A stretch of 64,000 bases of DNA from Sphingopyxis lindanitolerans (GTDB lineage Bacteria > Pseudomonadota > Alphaproteobacteria > Sphingomonadales > Sphingomonadaceae), in assembly GCF_002993885.1 (NCBI RefSeq), contig NZ_CM009578.1:3426214-3490213 (forward strand), given 5' to 3'. Both the position numbers and the translations under genes were made by a program. Shown piece after piece: positions 54,785-63,602 of the stretch. Position 1 is the stretch's first letter. Each line of letters opens with the position of its first letter. The notes beneath the pieces were generated by a model. It saw nothing but the letters and a program-made list of their open reading frames with translations. It made no database searches and was not told the origin of the DNA.

Positions 54785-55794
54785 AGGCCGTGCAAGACGA
54801 TATCCAGCCCGATCGTCACGAAGAGGCGGCGCTGTGGTGCATGAACCTCGCCGAAGGGCAATTGCCGCCGGGCGAGCGCGAAGCCTTCGACCACTGGCTG
54901 GAGGACGACCGGAATGCCGCCGCATTTCAGGCCGTCGTTCGCACCTGGAAAACGGCCGACAGCGCGGCTCGCCTTCCCGAGGCGATCGCGATGCGGAGCG
55001 CCGCCCTCGAAAGCTACCGGACCGTCAATCGCCGGCGTTGGACCCGGCGCCTTGGTGCCCGATCCTATTGGGCCGGCGGGATCGCCGCTGCGCTACTGCT
55101 GGCGGTGACGAGCTTGTTCATGCTGGGCGATTCCACCCGTCCCTACCAGACCGAAGTGGGCGAACGCCGCGTCGCGCTTCTGGACGATCAATCCAGATTG
55201 TCGCTCGACGCCGACAGCCTGGTCGAGGTCGACATGAGCGACAAGCAGCGCGAGTTGACCCTGGTTCGCGGCCGCGCGAAATTCGACGTCGCGAAGGACC
55301 CCTTGCGCCCCTTTACCGTCGTTGCGGGCGACAAGATGGTGGTGGCGACCGGAACCTCGTTCAGCGTCGAGATGATTGGCGGCGAGGTGCGCGTCCTGCT
55401 CTATCATGGGCGGGTATCGGTGCTCGACCGTACCGCGCCGGCGCCAGCCGGAAAGGAACTGCAACTGAAGCCGGGGCAGGAGATGGTCGCTCCGGTCGGC
55501 GCGGGCGCACCGCCGACGCTGGTTTCCTTCGATCCCGAACGATCCTCGTCATGGGAATCGGGGCAGTTGAGTTTCGGCGACGAACCGCTGGCGCTCGCGG
55601 CGGCACGGATGAACCGCTATTCCAATCGCAAGCTGGCGCTTGGCGATGCGAAGGTGGGGCGTGTTCGGGTCAACGGCGTCTTCACGGCAGGCGACACGGC
55701 GGCCTTTGTCGAGGGCGTGACGCGGATGAACGCGGTGCGCGCCGAATATACGCCCGGTAAAATTACTTTGAAAAGTCTGCCCGAAAAAAAGTGA
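54781..55794 (+). CDS. FecR-like anti-sigma regulator
   Basis: A 337-residue protein with a cytoplasmic sigma-binding segment (MNLAEGQLPPGEREAFDHWL, with the DUF4880-like pattern), a transmembrane helix near residue 100 (AGGIAAALLLAVTSLFML), and a periplasmic FecR domain (YQTEVGERRVALLDDQSRLS, then LDADSLVEVDMSDKQRELTL) and a C-terminal DUF4974-like end. It should sense the receptor's signalling domain and control the FecI partner. Start overlaps the sigma gene by four bases; the receptor follows after 78 bases. Confidence 0.9.
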   Translation: MKAVQDDIQPDRHEEAALWCMNLAEGQLPPGEREAFDHWLEDDRNAAAFQAVVRTWKTADSAARLPEAIAMRSAALESYRTVNRRRWTRRLGARSYWAGGIAAALLLAVTSLFMLGDSTRPYQTEVGERRVALLDDQSRLSLDADSLVEVDMSDKQRELTLVRGRAKFDVAKDPLRPFTVVAGDKMVVATGTSFSVEMIGGEVRVLLYHGRVSVLDRTAPAPAGKELQLKPGQEMVAPVGAGAPPTLVSFDPERSSSWESGQLSFGDEPLALAAARMNRYSNRKLALGDAKVGRVRVNGVFTAGDTAAFVEGVTRMNAVRAEYTPGKITLKSLPEKK

Positions 55795-55872
55795 GGCCGC
55801 GCGCTATCCCTGCGGCTTGGTGACACGTTTTACCCTGAGACGGCGCAAAGCCGAACATGGGGGAGGACAGTA

Positions 55873-58800
55873 ATGGCACGACAGGGTTTCTATACGCATT
55901 CGCTGGCGCTGCGCGCGCTCGCGGTTTCGCTGGCGACGGTCGCGGTGGTTCAGCCGGCCTACGCGCAGGAGCAGGTCTACAGCTTTGACATTCCGGCACA
56001 GGATCTCGACTCCGCGCTAAAAACATTTGCCCGCGTGTCGGGCCAGCAAGTGGTGTTCAATTCGCGCGACGCGCGCGGTAAGACTTCGCCCGCCCTGAAG
56101 GGCAGCTATTCGGCGCAGGCGGCGCTCGACGCCCTGCTCCGGGGGTCGGGGCTGGTGGTGGAACGGGGACAGTCCGGCCTGCTCCTGATCCACCCGCCAC
56201 GCGCCAGCGAAGCGTCGGGGGCCGCCTACGTCCCTGACGAAATCATCGTCACCGCGCAGAAGCGGGTGGAATCGGTGCAGGATGTGCCGATCGCGATCAC
56301 CGCTCTTTCCCAAAAGAGTCTGGAAGAGCAAAAGATCGAGGGCGGCCCCGACATCATGCGCGCGGTGCCGAACATGACGTTCAGCAAATCCAATTTCACT
56401 GGCTATAATGTCTCGATCCGCGGCATTGGGACCAAGTCGATCTCCGCGACCAGCGACCCCGGCGTTGCCGTCGCCTTCAATAACAGCAGCATGATCCACA
56501 ACCGCTTCTTCGAACAGGAATTCTTCGACATGGAGCGTGTCGAGGTGCTGCGCGGGCCGCAGGGGACGCTCTATGGCCGCAATGCGACCGGAGGCGTCGT
56601 CAACCTGATCACCGCCAAGCCCAAACTCAGCACGTTTGAGGGCAATCTCAAGGGCGAAGTCGGCAACTACAACAGCCGCCGCTTGCTCGCTATGCTCAAC
56701 GTGCCGCTGATCGATGACGTGCTGGCGGTTCGCGTCGCGGGTTCGATGACCCAGCGCAGCGGCTATGACTATAATGCGACCACCAAGAACGACATTAACG
56801 GTCGCGACCTCTGGTCGCTGCGCACGTCCGTCGCGTTCGAGCCGGCGCCATGGTTCCGCGCCAATCTGATCTGGGAACGCTTCAATGAGAATGACAACCG
56901 CTCGCGCACCGGCAAGCAGCTTTGCCATCGTGATGACGGACCGACAAGTGTGGGCGGCGTGGATTTGGCTGACAACTTGAATGAATACACCAATCTGGAA
57001 GTGCGCAGGGCTTTGTTCTCCCAGGGATGCAAGCCGGGCAGCCTTTATGATGATGCTGCATTCGGCAAACCCAACGGGCTGGGCTTCAGCTTCATTCTGG
57101 GCGCCATTGCGCTGTCGGCCAGCGGAACGGGGATCGGACAGGATTCCAACGGGGGTTATACCGTTATCCAACCAGTCGATCCATATGGCGGTTCCATGCA
57201 GTCTCGCAATCTGCGAGAAATCAACTCGATCCGCGATCCCAAATATCGGGCAAAGTCTGACCTCTTTCAATTTAACCTGGATATTGATTTAGGTTCTGAA
57301 CTGACATTTACATCTCAGACAGCTTACAATTCTGACAAGGTCTATTCATTTCAAGATTATAACCGATTCACAAGCCTTCCGGTGTTCACTGACACGACGA
57401 ACCTGATGAATTTTATCGGTAGCCCAAGTGAATTCAGAAATCTTATTCCTGGAGGGGTATTCTGCGATCCCCAGATAGGTTGTACTAACACCATTGCCGG
57501 ATTTGATATTAGCCAAGCTAAATCAAAGCAGCTCAATCAGGAGTTCCGCTTGCAATCATCATTTGATGGGAAATTTAACTTCAGTGTTGGGGTTAACTAT
57601 ACTAAATTTAAGACGATAAATGATTATTATGTCATGAACAATGTCCTCACTGCTCTAGCTTGGAGCGGTGGATTTTATCCAGCTTATGGATCAGGTGTTC
57701 CATGGAATCCAGCCACATGCCCGGGCGATACCTTATTTTCTACGCCGGGGGGGACGATAATAGAGGCCAGTGACCCGTATGCGGTATGCCCATATGTCGA
57801 TCCCAATCCTGTCGAGAGTATTGACGGAAATGGTCATAACTACTTCCGGTCAAAGAATCCTTATAAGCTGAATTCAAAAGCTATATTTGGAGAGACATAT
57901 TACAATGTTCTAGACAACCTGAAACTGACGGCTGGATTCCGATACACCTCGGACCGCAAGACGTTCACGCCTGTTCCGTCGCAAACGCTACTGTCGCGTT
58001 CCTTGTTCGCCGGCGGGAATATCTCAATCGGATACCCTGAGGAACCCGACATCAAGCAGAAATGGGGCGAGTGGACGGGGCGGATCGGTTTGGACTGGAA
58101 GCCCGAACTGGGCTTCACTGACGACACCATGCTCTATGCGTTCTTCTCGCGTGGCTATAAGGGTGGCGGCGCCAACCCACCGAGTCCGGACTTCGCAACT
58201 GAAGAAGAGTTTATTGCTAACGGGTTGGCCGACGGCATGCCGCAGTCTGAAATTGATTTCTACCAGACGCTTGGCTGGCTGCCGACTCTGGCCCTGACCG
58301 GCGCTGAGTATGACGCGACATTCAAACCGGAATTCGTCAACGCCTTTGAAATTGGCGCAAAGAACAGCCTGTTGAACGGAGCGCTGACTTTGAATTTCAC
58401 CGGCTTTTATTATGACTACAAGGACTATCAGGTCTCCCAGATTAGGGACCGCACGGCCGTGAACGAGAATTTTGACGCCAAGGTCTGGGGGCTGGAATTC
58501 GAGACCGTGTTCGCGCCGACGCGCAACCTTCGGCTCAACGCCAATGTAGGTTACCTCCGCACCAAGATCGGTAAGGGCGAAACGTCCATCGATATCATGA
58601 ACCGCACACAGGGCAATGCCGACTATACCCTCGTCAAGCCGTGGATGGCGTTGCCGTCTAACTGCGTCATTCCAACCCATGTCGCGGCGGAATGGGCCAG
58701 AACCACGCCCGGCCTGCAAGGCTTTTGGGGCATGTGCGGAGGCGCGAGAGGTCCCCTTGCCTTCTTCCCCCCGTTCATCGCCGATCCGACTTTTGGCGGC

Positions 58801-59223
58801 GCGCGCTACGATCCCGCTAACTATCCCGAACTGAACGGTGGGGCCGGTCTGAAGGCCGATCTAGGCGGCAACGAGCTGCCCAATTCACCGCGCTGGACCG
58901 CCAATCTGGGTGCCCAATATACGATCGACTTCGATCCGGACTGGAGCGCGACGATCCGTGGCGATGGATATTGGCAGGCCAAGAGCTGGGCGCGTGTCTA
59001 CAACAGCAATCCTTACGACCGCCTGCGCAGCTGGACCAACTTCAACCTCTCGCTTCGCGTCGAAGGGCCCGATGATCTGACGTTTGAGGCCTATGTGAAG
59101 AATGTCTTCAACAAGTCGCCGATCACCGATTCTTTCCTGAATTCGGACGATACGGGGCTGACGACCAACGTCTTCACGCTCGACCCGCGCATCATCGGGT
59201 TCAGCATCGCGAAGAAGTTCTAA
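55873..59223 (+). CDS. TonB-dependent outer membrane receptor with STN signalling domain; AT-rich central block
   Basis: A 1116-residue receptor with a signal peptide (ALAVSLATVAVVQPAYAQ) and an STN/secretin-N signalling domain (VYSFDIPAQDLDSALKTFAR, about residues 36-110). The TonB box-like PDEIIVTAQKR follows, then a plug domain (DVPIAITALSQKSLEEQKI...GPQGTLYGRNATGG) and a 22-strand-type barrel ending in Phe (FSIAKKF). It is long for the family. With fecI and fecR upstream it forms a complete cell-surface signalling set. The stretch 57270-57900 is much more AT-rich than the ends and maps to barrel strands and loops. Substrate unknown. Confidence 0.9.
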   Translation: MARQGFYTHSLALRALAVSLATVAVVQPAYAQEQVYSFDIPAQDLDSALKTFARVSGQQVVFNSRDARGKTSPALKGSYSAQAALDALLRGSGLVVERGQSGLLLIHPPRASEASGAAYVPDEIIVTAQKRVESVQDVPIAITALSQKSLEEQKIEGGPDIMRAVPNMTFSKSNFTGYNVSIRGIGTKSISATSDPGVAVAFNNSSMIHNRFFEQEFFDMERVEVLRGPQGTLYGRNATGGVVNLITAKPKLSTFEGNLKGEVGNYNSRRLLAMLNVPLIDDVLAVRVAGSMTQRSGYDYNATTKNDINGRDLWSLRTSVAFEPAPWFRANLIWERFNENDNRSRTGKQLCHRDDGPTSVGGVDLADNLNEYTNLEVRRALFSQGCKPGSLYDDAAFGKPNGLGFSFILGAIALSASGTGIGQDSNGGYTVIQPVDPYGGSMQSRNLREINSIRDPKYRAKSDLFQFNLDIDLGSELTFTSQTAYNSDKVYSFQDYNRFTSLPVFTDTTNLMNFIGSPSEFRNLIPGGVFCDPQIGCTNTIAGFDISQAKSKQLNQEFRLQSSFDGKFNFSVGVNYTKFKTINDYYVMNNVLTALAWSGGFYPAYGSGVPWNPATCPGDTLFSTPGGTIIEASDPYAVCPYVDPNPVESIDGNGHNYFRSKNPYKLNSKAIFGETYYNVLDNLKLTAGFRYTSDRKTFTPVPSQTLLSRSLFAGGNISIGYPEEPDIKQKWGEWTGRIGLDWKPELGFTDDTMLYAFFSRGYKGGGANPPSPDFATEEEFIANGLADGMPQSEIDFYQTLGWLPTLALTGAEYDATFKPEFVNAFEIGAKNSLLNGALTLNFTGFYYDYKDYQVSQIRDRTAVNENFDAKVWGLEFETVFAPTRNLRLNANVGYLRTKIGKGETSIDIMNRTQGNADYTLVKPWMALPSNCVIPTHVAAEWARTTPGLQGFWGMCGGARGPLAFFPPFIADPTFGGARYDPANYPELNGGAGLKADLGGNELPNSPRWTANLGAQYTIDFDPDWSATIRGDGYWQAKSWARVYNSNPYDRLRSWTNFNLSLRVEGPDDLTFEAYVKNVFNKSPITDSFLNSDDTGLTTNVFTLDPRIIGFSIAKKF

Positions 59224-59337
59224 CCTCGTCCACTCCGACTTGGGTCGGTGCTTCGCCCACTCCCGGCGCATGCATCGGCCCAGTTTTTCTGAGGCTTTTG
59301 TCTTCACGACGGAGCCCGGTAGCAGCGGAGACGACCC

Positions 59338-60195
59338 ATGACGCTCCAGATAAAAACGCCCGCCGGGCATGTCATCGAAAAGCGCAACTGGAAATTCGGC
59401 CGCGACATGATGCCGCACCGCTGGTGGCACGGCGGCGATCCCGGCCGGACGGCCTTCTACAATGCACTGTCCTCGACCTTCCCGGTCGGCGAGAAATTCT
59501 TCATGTCGGCGGTACGTCATTACCGCGACGGCGCGCCCGATCCGCTGCGCGAGCAGATCGACGATTTCATCTTCCAGGAATCGACCCACTCGCGCGAGCA
59601 TGTCTTCTTCAACCGGCAGGCGCGCGATGCCGGTTGCGACATGGCCTCGTCCGAGGATCGCGCCGCCCGCACCATCGCCTGGGCGAAGCGCCGCCCGCCG
59701 ATCATGCAACTCGCGGCGACCTGCGCGCCCGAACATTTCACGGCGATACTGGCAAACGCAGTGTTGGCTGACCCGGCTCATCTCGCCGGCGCCGACGTTG
59801 AGGCGCAGCGCATGTGGCGCTGGCACGCGATCGAGGAGATCGAGCATAAGGCCGTCGCCTACGACACCTTGCTGCTCGCGATGCGGGACAGGCCCCGCTT
59901 CCGGCGCTGGACCCTGCGCTCCTTCACCATGCTCGCGGCGGGCGTGCGCTTTCACCATGTCGTGTTTCGCAACACCGCCGATCTGCTGCGGCAGGACAGG
60001 CAGAACAATTTTCGGACGTGGCGGCAGCTTCTCGCCTATCTCTATGGCAAGCCGGGCCTGATGCGGCTCTTGCTGCGCGACGTATTCACCTATTTCCGCC
60101 CGGGCTTTCACCCGTGGCAGCACGATGATCGCGCTCTCGCGGCCCGCGCCCTCGCGACCCTCTCGCCACCGCTCGTCGCGCCGATGTCGAAGTGA
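59338..60195 (+). CDS. Predicted metal-dependent hydrolase (PF10118, ferritin-like diiron)
   Basis: A 285-residue all-helical protein. Glu52 (FPVGEKFFM), Glu81 and His84/His88 (FQESTHSREHVFF), Glu in AATCAPEHFTAIL and the AIEEIEHKAVAYD motif give the carboxylate/histidine set of a four-helix diiron site. PF10118 members are annotated only as predicted metal-dependent hydrolases; no substrate is established. It follows the TonB receptor by 114 bases and the DUF2147 gene starts 13 bases after it. Confidence 0.8.
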   Translation: MTLQIKTPAGHVIEKRNWKFGRDMMPHRWWHGGDPGRTAFYNALSSTFPVGEKFFMSAVRHYRDGAPDPLREQIDDFIFQESTHSREHVFFNRQARDAGCDMASSEDRAARTIAWAKRRPPIMQLAATCAPEHFTAILANAVLADPAHLAGADVEAQRMWRWHAIEEIEHKAVAYDTLLLAMRDRPRFRRWTLRSFTMLAAGVRFHHVVFRNTADLLRQDRQNNFRTWRQLLAYLYGKPGLMRLLLRDVFTYFRPGFHPWQHDDRALAARALATLSPPLVAPMSK

Positions 60196-60208
60196 GGGCG
60201 TGATCGTG

Positions 60209-60646
60209 ATGAAGAAGGTAATGATCGCACTGAGTTTGATTGCGGCCACGGGGGGAGGGGCCGGGGCCGTCGCATCGCAGGGGAGTAGTGCCATCACCGG
60301 CCTATGGTCGACGGGCAGCCAAGGTGGGCGCGTCGAGCTTTATCGCTGCGGCGCGGCCGTCTGCGGCAAGGTGGACGACGCCGCTCCCCTGCGTGCCAAT
60401 TCCGACCAGCGCGACGTGAAGAACCCTGACGCCAGCCTTCGCAATCGGCGGCTTATGGGGTTGGTCGTGCTGCAAGGCTTCAAGGGTGGCCCGCGCGAAT
60501 GGAAAGGCGGCCCGCTCTATGATCCCGAAACCGGCGACGGCGCAGCGACCGGCACCCTGACGCTCCGCCCCGACGGCAAGCTGGAGGTGAAAGGATGCAA
60601 GGCCAAGATTTTTTGCCGAACCAAGGTCTGGACCCGCGCGCGCTGA
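60209..60646 (+). CDS. DUF2147 family exported protein
   Basis: A 145-residue protein with a signal peptide (MKKVMIALSLIAATGGGAGA, cleaved near AVA-SQG). The body shows the DUF2147 pattern: ITGLWSTGSQGGRVELYRCG, AVCGKVDDA, GLVVLQGFKGGPREWKGG and YDPETGDGAATGTLTLRPDG, with RTKVWTRAR at the end. Cys residues could form a disulfide. ATG at 60209 is preferred over an earlier in-frame start. Its last 52 bases overlap the next gene. Role not known. Confidence 0.85.
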   Translation: MKKVMIALSLIAATGGGAGAVASQGSSAITGLWSTGSQGGRVELYRCGAAVCGKVDDAAPLRANSDQRDVKNPDASLRNRRLMGLVVLQGFKGGPREWKGGPLYDPETGDGAATGTLTLRPDGKLEVKGCKAKIFCRTKVWTRAR

Positions 60647-61404
60647 GCTTCGCGTCGGCGTTCCTCGCCGAAATCCAGCAGGCGGCCAACCTCGCCGACG
60701 TCGAACGGCTGCTCGAAGCCGCGGCGCGGGAATTGGGCTTCCGCCACTATGCGATGATCCATCACGACGATCACCGCGCCGCGTCGCCCGGCCTCATCAA
60801 CATGAACAACTATCCGTCCGACTATGCCGCGGAATATTTCGGCGGCCTTTATCATCGCGACGATCCGGTCGTTCATGCCTGCATCGCGGCCAACGCCTGC
60901 TTCACCTGGTGCGAGCTGGCCGACCTGATCGAGCTGGGGCAGCGGCACCGCGAATTTCTCGAACGCGGAGAATATCATGGCGTCACCAACGGCATCACCG
61001 TCCCGGCGTTCGTGCTCGGCGAGCGCAGCGGATCGTGCAATTTCTGTAGCCCGCGTATTCCCGACCTCGCGCAGCGCCACATCGGCACCGTCCAGATCGT
61101 TGGCAGCTTCGCCTTCCAGACGGCGCGCCGCATCGCCGGCGGTCGTCGCCTGCGTCAAGTCCGCGTCGGCCGGCTGCGGTCGCGCTGGCTCGATTGCATT
61201 ATTCTCGCGGGACAGGGCAAGAGCAACACCGACATCGCCACGATCCTCGACCTGAGCCCAGCGACAGTGAAAACGTACATCGAGGCGGCTTGCGCCCGAT
61301 ACGAGGTCCACAACCGCACCCAACTCGTCATCGCCGCCGTGTTGGATGGAGAGATCGGCATCCACGAAATCTCTCCGCGTCAATACCGCCACCTGGCGAC
61401 CTAG
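60595..61404 (+). CDS. LuxR family quorum-sensing-type regulator (LuxR solo)
   Basis: A 269-residue regulator. The N-terminal autoinducer-binding domain keeps the Asp-Pro pair (YHRDDPVVHACI) and a following Trp (FTWCEL) used to hold acyl-homoserine lactones; the earlier Trp position reads Tyr in NYPSDYAAEYF. The C-terminal LuxR HTH reads IILAGQGKSNTDIATILDLS plus PATVKTYIEAACARYEV. GGAGG precedes the ATG. It overlaps DUF2147 by 52 bases. No luxI is seen, so this is a solo that may listen to exogenous or chromosomal signals. Confidence 0.85.
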   Translation: MQGQDFLPNQGLDPRALSFASAFLAEIQQAANLADVERLLEAAARELGFRHYAMIHHDDHRAASPGLINMNNYPSDYAAEYFGGLYHRDDPVVHACIAANACFTWCELADLIELGQRHREFLERGEYHGVTNGITVPAFVLGERSGSCNFCSPRIPDLAQRHIGTVQIVGSFAFQTARRIAGGRRLRQVRVGRLRSRWLDCIILAGQGKSNTDIATILDLSPATVKTYIEAACARYEVHNRTQLVIAAVLDGEIGIHEISPRQYRHLAT

Positions 61405-61532
61405 CAATCCCCTCCACAAGCTGAAACGCCCGTTCGCGAGTCAGCGGCCGGCAACGGCTTGCCGCCGCCCCTGCCTTTTGGGGGCGGACGGCGGCATCTT
61501 GCGTTTGCGTTGGTGAAGCAGCGGGAGCGGCT

Positions 61533-61775
61533 CTAGCGGCGATCCGCGAAAATGGACGACAGCAAGGAACTGGCATCCAGCTTCAGCGCATCGGCAATCT
61601 CGCAGAACTCGACGACATCGATGCGTCGTTCGCCGACCTCATATTTGGCGACAAAGGATTGCGGACGACCTAATTTCCCTGCCAATTGCACCTGCGTCAG
61701 TCCCGCCGCCTTGCGCGCATCGGCGAGGCCTGACTGGAGCTGGCGATGTTTGGGAGTGCGAAGCGACCGAGCCAT
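61533..61775 (-). CDS. Small XRE-family regulator
   Basis: An 80-residue Cro/CI-type helix-turn-helix protein (LADARKAAGLTQVQLAGKLG, RPQSFVAKYEVGERRIDVVE). The start MARSLRTPKHRQLQSGLADA fits the usual opening of such island regulators. There is no obvious Shine-Dalgarno, and a terminator-like hairpin sits just before the ATG, so translation may be controlled. Divergent from the DUF2285 gene with an operator-like palindrome between them. Confidence 0.85.
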   Translation of the reverse strand: MARSLRTPKHRQLQSGLADARKAAGLTQVQLAGKLGRPQSFVAKYEVGERRIDVVEFCEIADALKLDASSLLSSIFADRR

Positions 61776-61778
61776 GAA

Positions 61779-61840
61779 AAAACCGACAAGAGGAGGTCTT
61801 TCCTTGCGTCGGTTTTGGGATTATCCCATATTGGGATTAG
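61779..61840. promoter_or_regulatory. XRE operator and leader hairpin
   Basis: Between the divergent XRE and DUF2285 genes, tgggattatccca (61816-61828) is a perfect 13-base dyad, and ttgggatta recurs at 61815 and 61831, 16 bases apart, as expected for a small Cro/CI repressor. Overlapping it, aaaaccgac (61779-61787) and gtcggtttt (61808-61816) form a hairpin which on the minus strand ends in six U just before the XRE start codon, like an intrinsic terminator. Confidence 0.6.
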
Positions 61841-61863
61841 AATTATTGTTGGGAGCGATGGAA

Positions 61864-62151
61864 ATGAGCGTGACTCCGCCGGCGCGTCCCGAAGACCTAG
61901 ATTTCCCGAACGCCATCACGCCCTATGATCGCGCCAATATCCTGACCTACGCGCGCGTTCTCGATGTTGCCGAGGGGCGGGACATCATCGACGGCCACGA
62001 CTGGCGCGAGGCGAGCATCATCATTCTGGGATGCGACCCCGACAAGGACGAACCGGCCGCACGCCGCTGCTGGGACGCTCATGTCGCACGCGCGCGCTGG
62101 ATCACCACGGAAGGGTTGCCGTTGTTCATCGCGGGCGACGGGGGACGGTGA
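61864..62151 (+). CDS. DUF2285 domain protein
   Basis: A 95-residue protein from ATG 61864 (GGGAG eight bases upstream; an ATG two codons earlier is closer to the site). The ANILTYARVLDVAEGRDIID and DWREASIIILGCDPDKDEPA, RRCWDAHVARARWIT text matches DUF2285, a small domain I associate with proteins of integrative and conjugative elements in alphaproteobacteria. Together with the XRE gene it looks like backbone of the island. Its function is unknown. The 176 bases after it (62152-62327) hold no recognisable gene. Confidence 0.65.
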   Translation: MSVTPPARPEDLDFPNAITPYDRANILTYARVLDVAEGRDIIDGHDWREASIIILGCDPDKDEPAARRCWDAHVARARWITTEGLPLFIAGDGGR

Positions 62152-62327
62152 CGGCGCGGGCGTTGAATTGAAAAGGTACGACGAACTTTGTCAGGTTCGC
62201 GCCTGATGTCGGTCCTCGGAGGCTCCAGCGCGATCGCCTGAAAGCCGACGTTTGTCAGCCAAATCTCTGTTAGTTTGGTTTCTTGCTTGAGATTTTCGGT
62301 ATCAAGCCACTCACATGCTACTTTGCA

Positions 62328-63602
62328 CTAGGCTACAGACGAAACCAGTGAGGCCTTCTTGATCAGCGCGTCGAGGAGCTTGAGAAGCTTCGAAACGTCA
62401 TAGCTCGCCGACAGCAACGCCTCAGGAGACTGATCATAGAAGTGGCGCTGATAGGACTCCTTGAACTCAAGAGCACCGTGCCACGCCTCAATGTCCTTTT
62501 TGAAATTGCTCCATAGAACTTGCGCGGGACCGTAGGAGGGGAGGTTGAGATCGAGATAGCACTCGATCGCGGCCGCCCGGCCGTTAATATCTGAAATGCC
62601 GACGCCTTCCGGTCCGCGTGTCGGAAAGCTTCGAAAGTCGTCTAGGTCTGGCAGAAGCATGGAGCGCATGTTGCCCGGCAGCTTGAGCGCGTTCAGCTTC
62701 CGGTAGGCGTCCACCCCTTCAGCATCGTTGTCAAAAAGGAATAGCACTTTGTTCTGTACGTCGATGCGAAGCAGACCCTCGGCGAATTTCACGAGATTGC
62801 CTGTGCCCCAGAAGTGATGCCGTTCATCTACATCGACGAAATTAAAGAAGTCCGAAACATCAGGGCGAAGGATTTCGAGCGCACGCTTGATGATACGCGC
62901 ATCCGATGCGCCTTCCGTCGCGATCAGGATTTTCTGCATCCTGCGTGCGCCCGGTTCGAAATTCTCTCGGCTCGCCCAGCCTGCTACGACCAGCGGGCCA
63001 AACTCCCATTTCACCTCTGCGTCGAGATTGTCTGGATTCAGCGCAAAGACATGGAGCATGGACTCAGGACTTAGAATCGCGAGCTTAGCAGCGATAAAGC
63101 TCGATTCCGACCAGAAGCTGTCAGAGTTGTCAGTCCAAGGGAGGCGGTCGAAATCCTTATCCGCCGCGAGCCTGCCTTTCGCTTTTTCTTTATCGTGAAA
63201 CTCTGTTCCGCCGCCAAGGCTTGAAAGCGGATAACGCCGAATCAGAGCGCAGTATTCTTCGAAGCTTAGGAAATCAGTTTCATCGGGCGGCTCGCCATAG
63301 GACGCAAACTCTCGTGCTTCTGCGATGATTGCCTCGTATTCAAAGCGCGCGCTTTCGATACTGGACCCGAAGAGAAAAAGGCGGGGGAGCATACGCGATA
63401 AGGGCCTGACGAAGGCGGCCTCATGCACAACCAGCTCGTCTTTTTCTTCCGGGTGCTCCTCGTAATAGTCGTAGTTGATCGCGTCCGATTTACGGCGCGT
63501 CTCATCTCCTCGCTGGAACAGATATCCGAAGTCCATGCCCATGTGGTTTTTGGCGTAGGAGATAGATACATCGCCGACCTCCAGTTCGATCGCAGTTCCC
63601 AT
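62328..63602 (-). CDS. HEPN/Toprim-N and TOPRIM domain protein, candidate defence effector
   Basis: A 424-residue protein. The N-terminus (MGTAIELEVGDVSISYAKNH) resembles the HEPN/Toprim-associated N-terminal domain. A TOPRIM fold is visible: Glu230 in ILIATEGASDARII, the DxD motif Asp291/Asp293 in VLFLFDNDAEGVDAY, and Glu347 in AAIECYLDLN. TOPRIM with this layout occurs in OLD-like and other nucleases linked to phage defence. ATG at 63602 is used because the upstream partner's TGA shares its A (TGATG), so the two genes are coupled. The gene is clearly lower in GC than the rest of the window, which supports recent acquisition. No adjacent restriction or toxin gene is seen; the defence role is inference. 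Confidence 0.7.
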   Translation of the reverse strand: MGTAIELEVGDVSISYAKNHMGMDFGYLFQRGDETRRKSDAINYDYYEEHPEEKDELVVHEAAFVRPLSRMLPRLFLFGSSIESARFEYEAIIAEAREFASYGEPPDETDFLSFEEYCALIRRYPLSSLGGGTEFHDKEKAKGRLAADKDFDRLPWTDNSDSFWSESSFIAAKLAILSPESMLHVFALNPDNLDAEVKWEFGPLVVAGWASRENFEPGARRMQKILIATEGASDARIIKRALEILRPDVSDFFNFVDVDERHHFWGTGNLVKFAEGLLRIDVQNKVLFLFDNDAEGVDAYRKLNALKLPGNMRSMLLPDLDDFRSFPTRGPEGVGISDINGRAAAIECYLDLNLPSYGPAQVLWSNFKKDIEAWHGALEFKESYQRHFYDQSPEALLSASYDVSKLLKLLDALIKKASLVSSVA

